DNA of 64,000 nucleotides from Galdieria sulphuraria (taxonomy: Eukaryota; Rhodophyta; Bangiophyceae; Galdieriales; Galdieriaceae): assembly GCF_000341285.1 (NCBI RefSeq), contig NW_005178474.1, positions 186,001-250,000 on the forward strand, given 5' to 3'. The notes beneath the pieces were generated by a model. That model worked only from the letters and a program-made list of their open reading frames with translations, did not search any database and was not told the origin of the DNA. This document shows, piece after piece, positions 32,877-45,200 of the stretch (position 1 is the first letter of the stretch; each line of letters starts with the position of its first letter). The position numbers were made by a program, and so were the translations under genes.

Positions 32877-34632
32877 TTAAGTCAACGCATCAGTAGGCCC
32901 AATGACATCGTCAATCTTCAGAATCATCTTAACGAGTTGTGTAGCGAGCTGTATCTGTTGTTTCTTGCTTAGCAGAGTTTCATAGACATTCTGTTCTTTC
33001 ATATCCAAAGTTCCCAGACCTAAACAGTCGACACCAAGGCGGGAGTTGTTTTGTTTTGTTTGTGCCGCTTTCAAAGCTCCTAAAGTCTCAAGCGACGATA
33101 ATCCTGAATTGTCCGCCAGGGCCGATGGAATGGCATCAAGAGCATCAGCAAAGCAACGAATTGCATACTGCTCCACACCAGAAACTTTGTCTGCAAACTC
33201 AGAAACAGCAAGACTACAAGCAATTTCCGAAGAGCCCCCTCCATAAACAATACGTTGGTCTCTGATCAGATTACGGACCTGACATAAAGCATCATGCACA
33301 CTACGTTTGGCTTCATCTACTGCCATTTTACTACCACCACGAAGAAAAATGGTAACGGCTTTGCTGTTTGCACAATCTTCAATAAAAATGACGTGGTCAT
33401 GTGTGGTACCTAAAGATACTTCTCGAACTTTACCAGCCCTACCCAGTTTCTTTTCTGAGATTTCCGAAAATCTTGGAATAATTCTACCATGAGTGGCCAT
33501 AGCGACTAGCTCAATCTCTACTCCTCCAACCCATCGTACGGCCAAAAGTCCATTCTGATACAGCAAATGATTGGCTTCATCATCAAAGCCCCATTGACAT
33601 AGAACTACATTGGCACCTGAATCTTTTACTCGCTGAACCATATCTCTGAAATACTCTTGTTCAGCCTTTTGTAAATCTCTGTATTTTTCTACAGAATCAA
33701 TATCCAACTTGTGCTTGGTTTTTGGCTTTGGAGGCTCAAAAGGACAAGTCAAAATACAAATCTTGGCGTTGTCCACTGCTTTTGGCATTTGCGGATGACT
33801 GACATCTTTATCTAAAACAATTCCATTGACCAATACCTTTATCAAGTTTTAGTCGATAGAAAAAGACGGTTGTACATTTCTTACCGAGTCTTCCAACGTG
33901 CCACCCACTTTACCTTCAACTTTGATCAGATCTAAGTTGATGTCCTTCCTTTCAAAATCTGCAACAGAAAATATAGCTTTTATGCATATCTCCGCAAGCT
34001 GTTGCGAATACCGGTTGACCACCTTGGAACTCATCGTAGTCATAGCAGCTTTCACCAAATCATCATATGAATTTTCATTAAACTCTATTTTTTGTGAGAT
34101 TTGCTCAAGTTTATCTAAACAAACTTCACAAGCTTTGTCAAAACCTTCGGAAATTTTTGTTGGATGGATTCCTCTGTCTAGTAAGATCAAGGCCTGTTCA
34201 AGAAGCGCACCTGCTAAAACTACAACACCAGTAGTTCCATCGCCAATTTCGTCATCCTACGTGACATAAGTATTCACGTACAAGGAAGCAACTTTTATCT
34301 TACTTGACTCTGTGCCAACTCTACCATCAACTTCGCTACTTGGTTTTCAACGTCCATTTCCTTGAGAATAGTTGCACCATCATTAGTTACTGTAACATCT
34401 CCGTCTTGGCTTTGTAGCATTTTGTCCATTCCTTTAGGTCCAAGTGAGGTAGTGAGCGTGCGTGCGAGTGTTCTTGCCGCAGTAATATTAGACTAGGATA
34501 ACTCAACGATGATACATAACAAACTTAAGATTAACTTACACGAATGGCATCTAATCCCTTTATTCGTGTCTTTCTTTCTTGTTCTTGAAGTATAATATAC
34601 GGCCTGCCATACTCGTCAAAAATAAGACTCAT
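32877..34632 (-). CDS. CCT5: CCT/TRiC chaperonin subunit epsilon
   Basis: Group II chaperonin subunit folding actin, tubulin and other cytosolic proteins. Exons 34632-34540, 34492-34304, 34256-33885 and 33836-32877 give 537 aa (animal CCT5 is 541). Motifs: [37 protein letters not shown], the epsilon-specific [53 protein letters not shown], and C-terminal ILKIDDVIG. The [14 protein letters not shown] block separates epsilon from the other seven subunits. The catalytic Asp in the GDGTT/apical-equatorial hinge is intact. Confidence 0.96.
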
Positions 34633-34788
34633 TGGAAACCAACACAAAAATCAACAATTTTGGCGCACAATGGAAACTTCGATGAAGGCATTTTTCATCG
34701 TTCCATTCTCTTATCATCAAGAAACATGCTGATGGAAAGTCTTGTCTACTAATTTTAAAAATCGTCTTTACAGAAACAGCAAGGGGGT

Positions 34789-37303
34789 CTATTTCTCAGA
34801 ATCCAGCAAGGCACATAGTTCCTCTTTTGATGTAACTGGGTTCTTACAAGTTTTTCCAAAACAGACATATGCAGTAGGACTATCTTCTATCATCTTCATC
34901 GCTTTCAACTCGGTGGATAAGGAAGAAAGGAAACGCTGGTTATCAGGTTTCAAGGGAATCAAAACACGGTTGGGTTCGAAACGTGACACAACTGCGTTTA
35001 CCAGGTCTCTAGTTCGAGGTTCTTTCATATTGTCAACTACCAATACTACACGAGTTGCTTCTTTGAGAAGTAAACAACAGTTTATCAACATTGCAGGTAC
35101 ACCAAATGGAGCTTTGTTGACAGGTATGGAAAATGCATTGATGGTACTTTTGAATTTCTCATAATATTTAGTATCTCCAGTAATAGCTCCCAAGCGAAAC
35201 AAGTTCCAGCCACTTACGGCTGAAGGAGATGGTTCTGAGCCGTCATAGTCATCTTTCCTTCTTAGAAGAATATTTTTCGCTTGACTACTGGTAGAAAAGT
35301 AACCTCCATTCACTTCGTCATAAAAGGTAGCATCTTGAGTATTTTGTAATTGTATTGCATATTTCAACCATTCCTCATTTCCTGTTGCTTCAAATACACT
35401 GAGAAATGCTCGGATGGTATGTGCATAATCTTCCACAAATCCCTCAACATCTGACCGACCTTCACGATAGCTGCGATAAATCAGCGTTGTCTCTTGAGAA
35501 GTAGTTTCTATCATATAACTCTTTAAAAATGTTGCAGCATCCATTGCTTTCTGCAAATATTGTTCATCCTCCAGTACTATATAGGCCTTTACAAGACTAT
35601 ATATCATCATTGCATTCCAGCTTGTGATTATTTTGTCATCCAAGTGAGGTCTTGCACGTCTGTTGCGTTGCTCCCATAACTTCTGTTTGGCTTCCTGAAT
35701 GGCAACATTTGCTTCTGCTTCTGAAACTCCCATCGACTTGCTCACTTCAGTTAAACTTTTGGCGATATAGAGAACATTCTTTCCACCAAGTTCTCCGAAA
35801 GGATCGGAACCTGGACGTGCATTTCCTTCAGGTTTTATATCAAAGTGCTCTGAAATGAGCTTTGAAGTTGTTGGACCCAGGATCAGTTTACATTCAAAGT
35901 CAGTCCAAGTATAGAACGCACCTTCTTTTTTAGTTTCCGAATTGATAGATGATGAATCTGTTGAGAATGGCTCCAAAGAATCTGCATCTTCTGCAGAGAA
36001 AAAGGCACCAGTATTCTTATCTGTCATATCTCGAAGGACATAGCTTAAAATATCGATTGCTGTATCACGAAAAGATTCATCCTTTGTAATAAGGTATGCA
36101 TCCAAATAAGACTGAAGAAGCTGAGATTGATCATACAACATTTTCTCGAAATGTGGAACATGCCAATATTGGTCGACGCTATATCGATGGAAACCACCTC
36201 CAAGATGGTCGTGTATTCCACCTTTTGCCATATTACTCAATGTTTGCAAAGCCATATTGAGACAGTCTTTAGCACGCTCCGTTTTTCCACCATCAAACCA
36301 ATACAACGTGAACAAGAAATCATAAACTACTGGACGTGGGAACTTTGGAGCAGTGCCGAAGCCACCATACTCTTCGTCAAACATTTCTTTTGCTTCCATA
36401 TACCCTTGTTCAAGACAACTAGTTGTTATATTCAACGAGTCATCCTTTCTAGGAGCGTCAAGATATTGTTGGAGAGCATTCAATACACGAGAGCCTTCTT
36501 GTTCAATTGCTTCTTTGGAAGTTCTCCATTTTTCAGCTATCTGTTGTAAAGCACTTGCAAAACGGTCGGGAGGCAAATAGGTTGTCCCTACGAAAGGAAC
36601 AAGATCAGGAGTCAAGAATATGCTCATAGGCCAACCTCCATTGCCGTTAGTTGCCTGTACAAATGTCATGTAAACACCGTCGACGTCCGGTCTCTCTTCT
36701 CTGTCTACCTTAACAGATACAAAATACGTGTTAAGTATTGATGCAATCTGTTCGTTCTCAAAACTCTCCTTTTCCATGACGTGACACCTAACCACTGTTC
36801 AGCAACCTAAGAGAATACAGTTAACTAACAAACCAGTGACATGTGCTGTAACCGACAGATAAAAAGATGGGCTTGTTCTCCTCCTTTGCTTTTCCGAAAG
36901 CCTCTTCACTCCAAGGATACCAGTCGACAGGATTGTTTGCGTGTTGAAGCAAATAAGGAGATTTCTCATTTGCCAGTCTGTTTGTCCTCATTGACATAGT
37001 TTCTTGCTTCACATCTTTCGACATATGGGCACTCATCAATGGTCTTCCTAGCTTACTTTTCTTCAACGGTAATAAAACTGGGAAACGATTCGGAAACTTG
37101 CTAGTAAAGGTCCAAAAACTTCTTCGAATATAATAAGGCGACGACCACGGAAAACACCTACAGTATTGGGAAGAAGCTATCCAATAGTTGGTAGGTAAAA
37201 AGCCACTCAACAGTCTTCTTTCCTGATAACAAAGATATCTCTGAAACCAACCTTTGGAAACCAACCACCAACCTCCACTTTTACCCAATAATGTCATTGC
37301 CAT
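34789..37303 (-). CDS. SPATA20: SPATA20/YyaL-type thioredoxin-domain protein (DUF255)
   Basis: Exons 37303-36834 and 36787-34789 (intron 46 nt) give 822 aa. The thioredoxin-like domain starts [20 protein letters not shown] and carries [18 protein letters not shown], with its CxxC split by the intron. [16 protein letters not shown] and [12 protein letters not shown] follow. The larger C-terminal half is an (alpha/alpha)6 barrel: [44 protein letters not shown], and [13 protein letters not shown]. The family is widespread, with unknown or redox/glycan-related roles. About 100 basic residues ahead of the domain could be an organelle presequence. The ATG at 37303 is the first usable. Confidence 0.92.
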
Positions 37304-37630
37304 GGTTCTCAACAATTTTGCCGTTCTTCAACAAATGCTCTTATTTAACATCAAGTTATCCAAAGATGGAAATCTTTTATGCCAACTCCAAAATGTACAT
37401 GTCGAAGCACCTTCGGAGCCATTCCGTTTGTTAAAACCCTACTGGTAACATTTTAGCTTTTGAAATCATTTTCGTCACATTCAAGTCTTTTAATTATGGA
37501 GTGTATCCTTTATGAATAGTATCTTTGATGGAATTCTCCTATGGATTCTACTTTTGGTAAGTGCTTTATCTTGTACAAGTTTGATAAACTCACATCTATG
37601 TGGATAAATGATTTCGATCAAAGCCGTTGA
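37304..37630. other. Divergent intergenic region, SPATA20 and DCAF13
   Basis: About 330 bases carrying both promoters. I see no additional gene or repeat. Confidence 0.6.
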
Positions 37631-38983
37631 ATGAAAGTCAAAGCCTTATCGAGGTCCGAAAGAGAATGGGATCCTTTCCTAAGTGGCGGTGCAGGTTCAG
37701 GAGTCTCAAGAAATATTCACAATCCTGACCCTGTTTTGCATCCTTTTGAACGTGCTCGAGAATACAAACGAGCTATCAACGCTGTCAAGTTGGACAGAAT
37801 TTTTGCCAAGCCTTTTTTGTATGCTTTGGAAGGACACGTTGAGGGTATTTATGCAGTTGCAAAAAGTCGTTCCAACACTGCTTTAGTTGCTTCTGGTAGT
37901 GCAGATGGTCAAGTTTCCCTATGGCATTTAGGAAGGAGAGGGGAGGTTTGGAGTACCAGTGCACACCAAGGGTTTGTGAGAGGAATCAGTTTTTTATCTT
38001 CAGATAGTGACGGATTATTAACTTGCGGAGATGATAAAACTATCAAGTATTGGAAAGCAGAACAATCTGTTGGTGATACATTGGAACCTGTTCGTAGTTA
38101 TTCCAGTTGCGGTATGGTTACTTGTGTTGATAGTCATTGGAAGGAACCTGTATTTGCCTCTTGTGGAGAAGGAGTAGATATATGGAATTTGAAACGTTCA
38201 AATCCTTATGTTCATTTGAGTTGGGATACTGAAACCGTTTATCATATTCGTTTTCATTCAGTAGAAACCAATTGGCTACTTGGGTGTGGTTCTGATCGAG
38301 GTTTAACTCTTTTTGACATTCGTTCCGAGATACCTGTCCGTAAGTTGGTATTGAAGATGCAGAGTAATAGTGTAGCTTGGAATCCTATAGAGCCTTATCT
38401 TTTTACAGCTGCCAATGAGGACAATAACTTGTACACTTTTGATCTTAGATATATGAAACATGCCCTAAAAGTACATTCTGATCATGTTTCTGCCGTAATG
38501 TCCGTCGACTACTCTCCTACTGGAAAGGAGTTTGTAAGTGGTTCTTATGATAAGACTATACGTATTTTTGGTAGCCAAGATAAACTCTCTAGAGAAGTCT
38601 ATCACACTAAGCGGATGCAGAGAGTATTTGCTGTTCAGTATTCAGGAGATTCTCGTTTCATTATTTCTGGTTCCGATGACGGTATTGTAAGGGTTTGGAA
38701 GAATGAAGCGAGTACCCCATTAAAGCCGTTGTTACGTAATGAAAAAGAAAAGTTGAATTATGAGAAAAAATTGAAGGAAAGATATGGCTTTATACCCGAT
38801 GTCCGTAAGATTGCTAGACAACGACATGTACCCAAATTGATTTATAAACTGAAGAAGCAGAAAGCTGAGATGAAGAAGAGCAAAGAAAGAAAAGAAAGAA
38901 ACCGTCGATTGCATTCCAAACCGGGTTCTTCTCCTGCTCAGTTGAGAGAAAAGGAACAAGTCATCGTTGGCCAATTAGATTAA
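37631..38983 (+). CDS. DCAF13: DCAF13/Sof1 WD40 ribosome-biogenesis factor
   Basis: U3 snoRNP-associated protein of the small-subunit processome. Intronless, 450 aa (human 445). It begins MKVKALSRSEREW and has the Sof1-specific lead RNIHNPDPVLHPFERAREY, then about seven WD repeats (GHVEGIYAVAKSR, SGSADGQVSLWH, TCGDDKTIKYWKAE, SGSYDKTIRIFG, ISGSDDGIVRVWK). The C-terminal SOF1 domain reads YGFIPDVRKIARQRHVPKL followed by a Lys-rich helix. All expected parts are present. Confidence 0.96.
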   Translation: MKVKALSRSEREWDPFLSGGAGSGVSRNIHNPDPVLHPFERAREYKRAINAVKLDRIFAKPFLYALEGHVEGIYAVAKSRSNTALVASGSADGQVSLWHLGRRGEVWSTSAHQGFVRGISFLSSDSDGLLTCGDDKTIKYWKAEQSVGDTLEPVRSYSSCGMVTCVDSHWKEPVFASCGEGVDIWNLKRSNPYVHLSWDTETVYHIRFHSVETNWLLGCGSDRGLTLFDIRSEIPVRKLVLKMQSNSVAWNPIEPYLFTAANEDNNLYTFDLRYMKHALKVHSDHVSAVMSVDYSPTGKEFVSGSYDKTIRIFGSQDKLSREVYHTKRMQRVFAVQYSGDSRFIISGSDDGIVRVWKNEASTPLKPLLRNEKEKLNYEKKLKERYGFIPDVRKIARQRHVPKLIYKLKKQKAEMKKSKERKERNRRLHSKPGSSPAQLREKEQVIVGQLD

Positions 38984-39018
38984 GTTCCTGTTTTTGGTTG
39001 TCCTTTTTAAGGATTTGG

Positions 39019-40814
39019 ATGAACAAGTCAGTTGCAAGAGCGTTGGGCGGTTCCTTGCAAAGGTCACTTTTACGTCATAAAATAGACTCCATATGTAACT
39101 TTTGTACCTCTTCAACAGATTCGCCTAGCTCAAGAGTCCAAGCGTTGGCTCCAAAAGATCCTTCTCACCAAGGCCCAAAGTTATGGAAGCGTTTGCACGG
39201 TCTTTTCGATCACGAAATTCCACTGACAGGTATTTTAGTACGTCAGGATAGTTTCAGAAAGAAACTAAACAACTTGAATAGACCCTTTCCCGGGAATACC
39301 TGAACCAGAACCTATAAGCGCCCCACAAAAGGGTCCACATCTGATGACAACATTAGGCAACGGAATTCGTGTGATCAGCCAAGATTTGGACGGCCACGTA
39401 TCGTCTCTGGGATTGTATGTCGATGCAGGGTCCAGAGATGAAACATCGGAAGTAGCTGGAGCAACGCACTTCTTGGAGCACATGGCCTTCAAATCCACAA
39501 CCAAACGTTCACATTTCATGTTGACTAGAGACTTGGAGAAACTTGGAGCAACTGTAGGTGCAGCCGCTTCACGAGAGTCTTTATCTTATACAGCAGAATG
39601 TCTTCGTAAAGTAGTCCCTGGTGTTGTCGAAGCTATAGCTGAGACAGTCTTGTATCCCAGATTTCGCTTCGTAGACAGTGAGCCTATGAGAGACCTTATT
39701 GAAGCCGAAATTCAAGAACAGAAGAAAGTAGTAGAGAAAGAAGTCAAAGATCTCTCAGCTGACTCTCAAACCAAGCTGATGGAAAGTCTGCACGCTGCAG
39801 CTTATGATTATCGTACTTTGGGTTAGTAACTTTATAATATATCTTCTTTTGAGAAGATTGAACAATTCTTTAGGACTTCCACTAGTTGCTGAAGAAAGAA
39901 AATTGGAAATGATTCACTCGGATGTATTAACTGCCTTTATGGAAATGCATTTTACTCCAGATAGAATGATATTTTCTGCAACCAATGTCGACCATCAAGA
40001 GATTGTTCAGTTGGTGGATAAGTTTTTTGGAAATATTCAAACATCTCCTAGGCGGTATGTTCGTCCAAAGGCAATTTATACGGGAGGAGAGGCAAGGCTA
40101 GCTGGAGATGGTCCAGTACAAGTAGCCATTGCTTTTCATGGAGTTCCTTGGAAAGACAAAGATCTTATTCCTGCATGTATTCTTCATACTTTATTGGGTG
40201 GAGGAGGTTCCTTCTCAGCTGGTGGCCCTGGCAAAGTAAGTCAATATGATTTGCTTCGTTTATTTTTGGTTATGAAATGAGAAAAGGGAATGTACTCTCG
40301 GTTATATACTTCACTATTGGTCGGATATCCTTGGATCATCTCAGCTACCGCGTTCAACCATTGTTATACAGATTCAGGTCTCTTTGGAATCCATTGCAGT
40401 GCAGATCCTGAAAGAACTGAAGAATTACTTGAAGTGAGCTTTCACTATGTATGAAAATAGTCGCTAACTGTTGGATAGATATTGATGAAGGAAACGAAGA
40501 GTATGAAGCAGGCGTTGAATGAAAGAGCAGTGAAAAGAGCAAAGAAAATGACCAAATCAAGTTTGTTGATGAATTTAGAAAGTAGAGCAGTAGTTTGCGA
40601 AGATTTGGGAAGACAAATCTTAACTTCAGGACAGTATTTAGAACCCGACAAACTTGCATCGATGGTGGACAAAGTAAAGACGGAAGATTTAGAGCGAGTA
40701 ATCGATAGAATGTTATCCTCCAAGCCAACATTAGCCATTTATGGTGACCATCACGGACTTCCTTCTTATACCGAAGTAACTGCTGGTTTCAAACATGGCG
40801 CTGTAGCTGCTTAA
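39019..40814 (+). CDS. PMPCA: Mitochondrial processing peptidase alpha subunit with intact zinc site
   Basis: Cleaves mitochondrial presequences. Exons 39019-39229, 39282-39821, 39874-40235, 40287-40433 and 40479-40814 give 531 aa. A basic, Ser-rich presequence (MNKSVARALGGSLQRSLLRH) leads. The glycine-rich substrate loop [20 protein letters not shown], followed by LYT, is the alpha-subunit signature. Unusually, the zinc motif HFLEH of catalytic beta subunits is present (ATHFLEHMAFKST), and a Glu lies exactly 76 residues after its last His, where yeast beta has its third zinc ligand. Known animal, fungal and plant alphas have lost these (for example HLLER in plants). Downstream AFKST rather than AFKGT again says alpha. 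Confidence 0.93.
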
Positions 40815-40926
40815 GTGGATGCTTTTCTTGTCGTTATTTGGTGCATAACAAATAAAAATTTTTGTTTCCGTATCATTTTTCGCATGTCGACATTTTTATT
40901 ATTGCAATTGTTGATTCTTTTTCTAT

Positions 40927-41735
40927 TTATACGCCGTTGCTCATTTGATTGTTGACATTGGCAGGTTTTTTGTTGTGCACAATCAACCATCGCAACACGG
41001 TATCTATATTGGTTCGATTCTTTGCCTATACATCGACATCAATAAGCATCTTTGGAAACAATATGATTAGTCTTACAGAAACGGAATATACCGCGACTTC
41101 TCGATCCTTGATGGATTTTAGGTCACTGTAGAAAACAAAAGCTTCAATCAACTACCCAACTACATAACTTGTACCTTACAATGTCTGGATAATTTCTTGT
41201 GGGTTAACAAGTGCTCCAGGAAGATCACTCTTATTTGCCAAAAATAGCAATGGAATATCTATTATTATGGTTTTATGATGAACATTCCCTGCGTTGTGTC
41301 CCCCAACAGCTCAATACTTACTTGCTAAAGAAGGTCGCTGCAGGATCTCTAAAAGTTCCAATTTGGCGGTATGAAAACGTTCCTTATCAACTGCGTCGAG
41401 AACAAATACAATAACATTCACACCACGACAATATCTTTCCCACATGGAACGAAACCTTTGCTGTCCTCCCAAATCCCAAACCTTGAGAGTCACTCCACCT
41501 TTTCTAACTTTTCGCAAGTTGAAACCGACTGTAGGAATTCTATCTTCCGTAAAAGTTCCTGTTGCGAAGAGATTCACGAGGGTTGTTTTACCAGCATTCT
41601 GGAGTCCCAATACTGCTAGTTCCATTTCTTGTTCAAAGAATAAACTGAACATTCTCAAATAAGCACAATTAAGTTAACTTAATAGTTATACCTTTTTAGC
41701 CATGATAACAGCTGTTCCCATATAGAAGACAACAT
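40927..41735 (-). CDS. ARL8: ARL8-type small GTPase
   Basis: Arf-like GTPase governing lysosome/vacuole positioning in other eukaryotes. Exons 41735-41692, 41653-41322, 41258-41180, 41125-41077 and 41025-40927 give 200 aa; the first intron is only 38 nt. The amphipathic N-terminus [20 protein letters not shown] leads into [19 protein letters not shown] (P-loop). Switch regions [11 protein letters not shown] and [19 protein letters not shown] match ARL8 closely. Guanine-binding [11 protein letters not shown] and the [15 protein letters not shown] end are supplied by downstream exons. The correct start is found only by splicing; a nearby ATG reads out of frame. No N-myristoylation glycine, as expected for ARL8. 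Confidence 0.95.
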
Positions 41736-42252
41736 AGTAAAACGCAGTCTATGCTATCATAGACAAGTTACAATAACAATCAAAAAACGATTGTAAAGCG
41801 AAATGAATTCCAACAATGACTTTCAGCAGCAACGAAGAGGAATCTCTTCTTGGCTGGAGAGAGAGAGAGAGACTGATCAACCGACGACAGTTGCTCCAAA
41901 TACTTAACATTCTAGAAAACTCGACCACACACAAGAGCCCAAGTTTCTTTGTGACCCATAGTTGTTTAGGGGAAACCCAACTTTATAGTACACTAGTAAT
42001 AACGCGTTCTGATAACACACTAAACGAGTCAAAATGACCCAATAAAAGTTCATCGATTTTAAAATAAGACAAACTTACATACATTAGAGTAGTACAGATA
42101 TTGTCACAACGGATACTCACAAAAATATAGGCGTCTCAAATACAGTTGAATTAATATACACCCGTCTCCTCTCACTAACTTTGAGACTACAAACAAGACG
42201 AAAAACTAATAGTTGTTGATTCGTCTTTCCATAGTGTCCATCCAATGAACAC
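41736..42252. other. Intergenic region between ARL8 and TAF1, possible unplaced small gene
   Basis: About 500 bases. A plus-strand frame at 41816-42037 (SNEEESLLGWRERERLINRR) and an overlapping one from the ATG at 41801 are protein-like but short, and I could not complete either as a known family. A short GA repeat lies at 41857-41872. Confidence 0.4.
41857..41872. repeat. Short (GA)n microsatellite
   Basis: About eight GA units. In the overlapping open frame it would encode alternating Arg/Glu. Confidence 0.7.
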
Positions 42253-45200
42253 TCATGATTCTCTTTCTTCCCAACCACTTTCTTGCTCATTTCCTCCTTC
42301 CTCATAAATATGATTGCTACTCATATGTACAGATTCATTATCATTCAACTCCTCTGTCTTACGTTCTAGCTCTAAACCTTCTGCGGAATAAGAAGCTGGT
42401 TCACCTGAACTATTCGCCTGCATACTATTCTGTAGAAATCTGGCTTCCTCTGCAGCCTTACGATGAGCTAACTCTGCTTTTCTTTGTCGACGTCGCTTTT
42501 CGGCTACTCCACATTCAGCATTTGCAAACCTTTGGCGTTGCTGCTTACCTTTCCTTCCATTTTGAATTCGATCGTAAATTTGTGATAATTCGTTTTGATA
42601 TTTGTGAACTTCTTGTTCAGCAACTTGTTTCAATAACTCCACATGTTGTATTATCCAATAGGACGGTTTATCTGAATGAAATGCTTCCGCATTATGTAAC
42701 ATCAAATCAATATCCGCAATAAACTCCTTGACATCTCTGTATTTTCTGTCGATGCACTTTTGCCGAATTGTGGAAAGATTCATTTCCTTGTCCACAATTC
42801 TGAAATAATCCTTATGTTTAGTGCGGTCCAAAGGATTCACAAGATCCAATCCTATCGAATAAGAAATGGTAAAAGCAACACAATAGAACTTCCATTCTAA
42901 CCTATACTATCATCTTCAGGTCTCGCGAGGTTCAAGGAAACACGCTTTCTGTCTTCAGGAGTTTCTTCGGTAACTAAGAAGATACGAATTTGTGGATTGT
43001 GGTCAAATACGGATTCGTTATATCCTCTCGCATTTTCCATACGTTGTTCGATGTGTAGGAATAGATCATTAAGATGCTGAACGGGTGTCTTTCTTGGAGG
43101 CCTTTTTGATGGTTCACGAAAGCTTCTTGCGCTAACTTGTTTGACAACATTTTGACCAGAGTACTTCAAAGTAATTCGTTGAGCTGGTACAGCGCTAGCT
43201 CTTGATGCTTTTGATTGATCTGCATTCCTTTGCCGTTTCTCAGATCTTGCGACCTTTGTACCTCGAGCCAACTTCTTCAATGAAACGTTCAACTTTAGAT
43301 TGTCCTTCTGATTATCTTCTCCAACATTATTGTTCCGACTTCTCTGCTTGCGTTTGATTAGCAGTTCTTGAATGCGTTCAGGATCCGTTATTATTTCTCG
43401 TACTTTGTGGATTTCACCTGTTACTGGATCCTTCCGTTTTCTAACCAAAGCAACTTGTTCCGGTAAGTTTGGAAGTCTTTTTGGTCCCAGGAAACGTTCT
43501 TTTGATAAATCTTCTAAAGCCTTCTTTTCATCATCTCCAGAATGAGGACCTTGTTTGGAATCTGAGTGAATACTTGCGGCTATAGCTCCTTTTCGCACCG
43601 AACGAATAGAGCGCCTAAATCGTTCCATAAAGGAGTTCACTCTGTCCAACCTTCCATCTCTTAATGCCAATATTTGATCTTCTATAGGAACTAAACCAGC
43701 TCGTTTTCGAGTACTTTCAAACCTCTTGAAGCCATCTATGATAGCTCGATGATATTCGACGATAGCCTAAAAGGGTTAGTTACTTTCTTGTTCGTTTTGT
43801 TTCTATATGAATATACCTTGTGTTTCTCTTTGAACCCATGGGCTGCTCTCCTACGAGCTAGTCTCCTCACCATTTCTCTAGCATGATCGACATTTGTTGG
43901 AATTTTTCGACCAGGAATATGAAAATGAAATATGAGTGCACTGCGTAGTTGAGGATAAGTCATTGCACCAATTCGTGAATCCAAATTCTTTTCGTTCATC
44001 AAGTCATTTCCGATTGACGCGCGAGAAAGGCAGCGATTGATTTCGCGAAGTTGCTTCTTCTGTAACTTGATCATTTCTTCTGCTCGATACCAAGGTGTTC
44101 TGTAAAGATTTCTTCTAATATAATCTGCCACCTCCTTTCCATCAGCAGTACCTGCCTTTTCTCCAGCATTGATTAAATCACCCTAAACAGTCTCATGTGA
44201 ACAACAACACAAACTTGCCATCTTCAATTCCTTACATGAGCTGTGGGATGAGTAAACATATGAATGCCCACTTGTTGAATAATAGACCATCCATATTCCA
44301 TAGATTCATACGATGCCAACACTTCCGGTGTTACACTCTTGAGTAACATATCACGAAGGACTTCAAATCCTTCTTTCGGTTCAACCACCTTAAATACTCC
44401 TTTCTCTAAATATGCTAATTCTTTGATTGTCCTCTCAACAGCACTTCTAGGAAAACTATGTCTGAAAAACTCTTCGTCGACTTGAGCACGACTCAGTTCC
44501 AATGGCAAGCCTTCCCTACGAATTCGAAGACATTCAAGAACGACGTATAGTAAAACACGATCTCTGACAAATCTAAGAAGGGAGTTCATAAGAAAACCAA
44601 TGAAAATGGTGATTTTCGATTCTTACTTTCGAAACCGATCAGTATTGGGTGCCATAACATTCATTCGAGGTTCCGTTTGACCAACTGTTATCACATGATC
44701 AATCTTTCTAATAAAACAAGAGTATGAGTTGTTATCTACACGTTTCATAGTTAGTAGGAAATCAGTCTTCCTAGGAGTCAATATTTCGGCAGGAGCTAGG
44801 AAAAGAGAGGATTCCAGGATAGTAACGGACTGTCCTGGTTTTACATCACCAGAACATAAGGGTGGTGGTTCGTCTGGAGCTAAATAAACATTGTGAAAGA
44901 AGTTGGTAGAGAAGTGACCGTCTTCCTTGGTCTTTGTGTCTCCTGTTTTAAGACGAGTATATTTTACCAATCTTGATGCCATGCCTGAAAAAAATTGGTT
45001 GGATGCATAAAAGTAAACAACAATAATAACTACTTACCAGGTAAAGGTACAAGAACAGGAGTATGTTCCAAACCATATTCTAATAAAATAACGTTTTGTG
45101 ATAATTCACATTTTGAAAAACTTTCAAACGAGTTCAAGGAATTGGTGGTAATTTCTTCCTGACCAACACAAGGATAGAATAACGACAAAGGCTATCATGC

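Noticed and set aside
36127-36549. Plus-strand 140-codon frame inside SPATA20
   Set aside because: Antisense of the conserved barrel domain; no independent signal.
41816-42037. Possible Qb-SNARE (VTI1-like) start, RERERLINRRQLLQILN
   Set aside because: The similarity is limited to a few residues and no downstream SNARE helix or membrane anchor is found before TAF1.
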